The position numbers and the translations under genes were made by a program. A DNA stretch of 64,000 nt from Microbacterium sorbitolivorans. Its GTDB lineage: Bacteria; Actinomycetota; Actinomycetes; Actinomycetales; Microbacteriaceae. Positions 61,906-64,000 of the stretch are shown here, piece after piece. The notes under the pieces are model-generated. The model was not told where the DNA came from. It searched no databases and worked only from the letters and a program-made list of their open reading frames with translations. The stretch is taken from the NCBI RefSeq assembly GCF_003327285.1, contig NZ_KZ848473.1, positions 434,001-498,000 on the forward strand, given 5' to 3'. Every line of letters starts with the position of its first letter. The stretch's first letter is position 1.

Positions 61906-62190
61906 CTACTTCAGCTGGGCGAAGTAGTCGTCGAGCTTGTCGAACTGGGGCTCGACCTTGTCGTCGGTCAGGAGGCTGACCTCGATCGCCTGGCTGAAAA
62001 GCTCGGCGAGCGCGGCAAGCAGGTGGCGGGACTCGAAATCGAGGATCTTGCCACGGAGCTGCTCGATGAAGATCGCACCAACGGCCGTCGTCATCGCCTC
62101 GCGCAGCGTGTGCAGTGCGGTGAGAACGTGGTCGTCCGGGTACGGGAAGCCGAGGGGAGCCTCGTCACGAGGAGGGATCTTGGTGTCCAT
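61906..62190 (-). CDS. Small uncharacterised protein of the VWA block (3), first gene
   Basis: A 94-residue protein (MDTKIPPRDEAPLGFPYPDD ...). The helical middle (HVLTALHTLREAMTTAVGAIFIEQLRGK) is followed by ESRHLLAALAELFSQAIEVSLL. It is the first gene of the minus-strand block that ends near 58.6 kb. An AAAGGAG site precedes the ATG. The promoter must lie in the 133-base divergent spacer to 62324. Confidence 0.65.
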   Translation of the reverse strand: MDTKIPPRDEAPLGFPYPDDHVLTALHTLREAMTTAVGAIFIEQLRGKILDFESRHLLAALAELFSQAIEVSLLTDDKVEPQFDKLDDYFAQLK

Positions 62191-62269
62191 CTCGGTGCTC
62201 CTTTGTGAAGAAGTTCGCCCCGTTTTTCGGGGGTGATTCGAGCGTAGAAAAGCTCAAGACCGGGCTTCG

Positions 62270-62291
62270 AAAGTTGGAATAAAGTTGGAAA
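62270..62291. promoter_or_regulatory. Tandem 11-base repeat in a divergent promoter region
   Basis: AAAGTTGGAAT and AAAGTTGGAAA lie head to tail between the divergent genes starting at 62190 and 62324. Repeats of one helical turn in such a spot are typical activator or repressor sites. The flanking sequence is AT-richer than the rest of the element. Confidence 0.5.
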
Positions 62292-62323
62292 AAGCCCGCC
62301 AGTGCTCGGACGAAGGAACCCGC

Positions 62324-63292
62324 ATGCGACTCGACAAGGCCGCCGCTGCATCGTTGATCGATGAGCTTGCGCTCCTCCGGAAGAACGACGGATTCATCCA
62401 GCGACGCCTGACGCGGACACCCATCGTGGACGAGGTGCTTCGGCATTCACTGGAGGAGCCGTTCGAGCGACTCAAGAGCCGGTTTATCTCCGCGATCCAC
62501 TCCCTCGAGGAACCTGGCGAAGCCGAGCTACTACTCGACATCTTCGCGCTCAGCCCGGAGACGGAAGGCGTGACGCGACTCCAGCAGCGTCGCCAGATCC
62601 ACGGGCGGAAGATCAACCGCAAGACCGATACGGTGGCGAGCCGCGAAGAAGCGGCACTATCTCACCTGCACTCGCGGCTCGTGATGGGCACGTATGCGCA
62701 GTCTCCGCTTGTGCTGCATGTGCCAGAGATGCATGGCGGGATTGTGTACGAGCACACGGCAACGATGATCATCGTCGAAGACAAGAAGTGGCGCCGGACG
62801 CTCGAGCATTACCGCTTCGCGAACATGCACGGCGAGCTCGACTACGTCACCGTCAGTCGGTCACACGATGCTTGGATCGACGTACTCAAGGGCGGTGACT
62901 TTAAAGTGAACCCGCGCCCGGTACCAGGCGCGGGATGGAACGACCATTTCTGGCACCTGAACGCTGAGCACACTGCAACAGAGCCGATGCGGTACGGCGA
63001 GGTGTATGACCTCAGGTTCCATCTCGAACCTGAGGGCGACGACGATGCCCAAGACCCGATCAAACTCGCCAGCCGTGCGTTCCATCAACGGTCGCTTCTG
63101 GCGTCCATCGAGGTGAAGTTCATCGGGCAGAAGCCGCGCTTGGTCTGGAAGTTCGAGCAGGTCAGCCCGTTTGCCCGTCCGACGGAAGCAAACGAGTACA
63201 ACGCTGTGACGCTGGACGAACGCGGTGTCGCGACGCTACGCATGCGGGACGTACACGGAGGGCTGTTCAGCGGCATCTCGTGGGATTGGTGA
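62324..63292 (+). CDS. Uncharacterised 322-residue protein, divergent from the VWA block
   Basis: The only sizeable plus-strand gene in the element. The N-terminal 130 residues are helical and charged (ERLKSRFISAIHSLEEPGEA, LLLDIFALSPETEGVTRLQQ). Next comes a region with HVPEMHGGIVYEHTATMI, HYRFANMHGELDYVTVSRSHD and a tryptophan-rich end (RLVWKFEQVSPF ... GISWDW). AAGGA lies seven bases before ATG 62324. No signal peptide or membrane helix. The divergent position suggests it could regulate the block, but no DNA-binding motif is certain. Confidence 0.7.
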   Translation: MRLDKAAAASLIDELALLRKNDGFIQRRLTRTPIVDEVLRHSLEEPFERLKSRFISAIHSLEEPGEAELLLDIFALSPETEGVTRLQQRRQIHGRKINRKTDTVASREEAALSHLHSRLVMGTYAQSPLVLHVPEMHGGIVYEHTATMIIVEDKKWRRTLEHYRFANMHGELDYVTVSRSHDAWIDVLKGGDFKVNPRPVPGAGWNDHFWHLNAEHTATEPMRYGEVYDLRFHLEPEGDDDAQDPIKLASRAFHQRSLLASIEVKFIGQKPRLVWKFEQVSPFARPTEANEYNAVTLDERGVATLRMRDVHGGLFSGISWDW

Positions 63293-63415
63293 CCGAGGCA
63301 GCATTACTTAGTGGGCTGCAGAACGAACCCATCAGGGGCCGTTCCTCGGCCTCAAGGCGCCAGGATCCCCCTCACCGTTAGTTCAAGAGGCAGCGAACCC
63401 CAAGCTCGAGGTCAG

Positions 63416-63520
63416 TCGCCCCTTGCGGGCAAAGTCGCGTCCTGCCGCGACATCGCCGCGATGGAGAGCTTCTTCAGCCTGCTGCAGAAGATCGTCCTCA
63501 ACCGCCGCGCTTACGCGCAG
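63416..63520 (+). pseudogene. Fragment of an IS3-family transposase (OrfB)
   Basis: Reading in frame gives SPLAGKVASCRDIAAMESFF followed by SLLQKIVLNRR. This matches the conserved integrase-core segment of IS3-type transposases (DNAAMESFFxxLQKNVLNRR). The catalytic glutamate block (ME) remains, but the expected Asp-Asn before AAMES has become Asp-Ile and the frame diverges after about 35 residues. Only this remnant remains, a scar of a past insertion. Confidence 0.75.
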
Positions 63521-63528
63521 CGTGAGCG

Positions 63529-63569
63529 CAGAAGTGAGGTCTGGAGCTCGGACCTCACTTCTGCTTTTG
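63529..63569 (+). terminator. Intrinsic terminator beyond the IS fragment
   Basis: A perfect 14-bp stem GCAGAAGTGAGGTC/GACCTCACTTCTGC with a nine-base loop is followed by TTTTG. It could end transcription of the plus-strand gene at 62324 or of the former insertion sequence. Confidence 0.82.
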
Positions 63570-63603
63570 CGCGTCTCATCTTGGCGTCTGGACGCACTCT
63601 GAG

Positions 63604-64000
63604 TTACAGCGCTGGTCCCGTTGAGGTCGAGTTGTTCGGGGTGCCGTTCCAGACCCAACCGGGAGAATCGCCGTCGGCATACGCGCCTGGCGCTGTGGAA
63701 ACACCGGAGACTTCGATCCAATCTCCACTGACATAGGTCGCGCCGCCCTCCAGTTTGGCGCGGATGCTCATCCGGCTAGCGTTTGCAGGTACTGTTACAT
63801 CGTTTGCCTGCAGGCGGGTCCATACGTTTGCGGCGACCGTAAAGCTAGGGCCTGGACAGCTCCCAGTCACTATGGTTCCCGTTGAATCGGAGAATGCGCA
63901 ACTGACAGTAAAGCTTCCGCCTTTCGACGCGCGGACGTGTATCGACGGGACCACGTCTACACCGGTCGGGACAGCAATCTTGACTCCGGTGTGCTCGAGT
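63604..64000 (-). CDS. C-terminal part of a phage-tail-like protein (runs off the window)
   Basis: The minus-strand frame is open from the window edge to TAA (63604-63606), so the gene begins beyond 64000. The visible 131 residues form a beta-rich, carbohydrate-binding-module-like domain (ANVWTRLQANDVTVPANAS, IRAKLEGGATYVSGDWIEVS). They end in YADGDSPGWVWNGTPNNSTS. That last pattern (DGD-P---W-GTP--STS) recurs in minor tail proteins of actinophages. It suggests a prophage or a phage-derived part of the island to the right. Confidence 0.65.
   Translation of the reverse strand, partial: LEHTGVKIAVPTGVDVVPSIHVRASKGGSFTVSCAFSDSTGTIVTGSCPGPSFTVAANVWTRLQANDVTVPANASRMSIRAKLEGGATYVSGDWIEVSGVSTAPGAYADGDSPGWVWNGTPNNSTSTGPAL

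Overview
The window is chromosomal DNA from a high-GC actinobacterium, most likely a member of the Microbacteriaceae. This rests on an actinobacterial-type translational T-box in front of ileS, twin ClpP genes with trigger factor and clpX, a DUF222/HNH protein, a coproporphyrin-type ferrochelatase, a SufS/SufU pair, and the order ileS-folC-DUF4233-ndk ... rne-rplU-rpmA-obg-proB-proA-nadD-rsfS. Codon use strongly favours G/C in third positions.

From 1 to about 49.4 kb the sequence is a tightly packed host core. 0-5 kb: YceI, an uncharacterised protein, a frame-shifted membrane protein, orn with tRNA-His and tRNA-Arg, and an SSB paralogue. 5-12.4 kb: ettA and a glycine-betaine/proline-type ABC importer with three tandem lipoprotein-binding subunits. 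12.6-26 kb: sufS-like/sufU, tesB, two Nudix genes (one fused to a GrpB domain), DUF222-HNH, pepN with truncated globin, ferrochelatase, rpiB, nei, and dps behind two DtxR/IdeR-like boxes. 26-30.6 kb: tRNA-Gly, tRNA-Pro, tig, clpP1, clpP2, clpX. 30.6-49.4 kb: valS diverging from T-box-controlled ileS, then folC, ndk, a VKOR protein, RNase E/G, the L21/L27/Obg set, proline biosynthesis, nadD and rsfS.

At 49.43 kb the core stops at tRNA-Ala(GGC), present as two identical tandem copies. Immediately beyond lies an integrated element, almost entirely on the minus strand. It encodes a large serine recombinase whose reading frame runs without a stop through both tRNA copies, an ArdA-like antirestriction candidate, a replication-relaxation protein, a VirD4/TraG-like DNA-translocation ATPase, an MT-A70 adenine methyltransferase, and many small unknown genes. 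A further block holds a VWA protein, a membrane protein, a VWA-like lipoprotein and three short proteins. Its genes have strong AAAGGAGG ribosome-binding sites, and many of its spacers contain perfect GC-rich hairpins. The last 0.7 kb holds a fragment of an IS3-family transposase and the end of a phage-tail-like gene running out of the window. The second border of the element is not visible.

A sequence-level signal separates the two parts. The palindrome GGATCC is about five times more frequent than base composition predicts in the host part (about 87 copies by hand count in 49.4 kb, in all three reading frames) and almost absent from the element (2 copies in about 13.7 kb).
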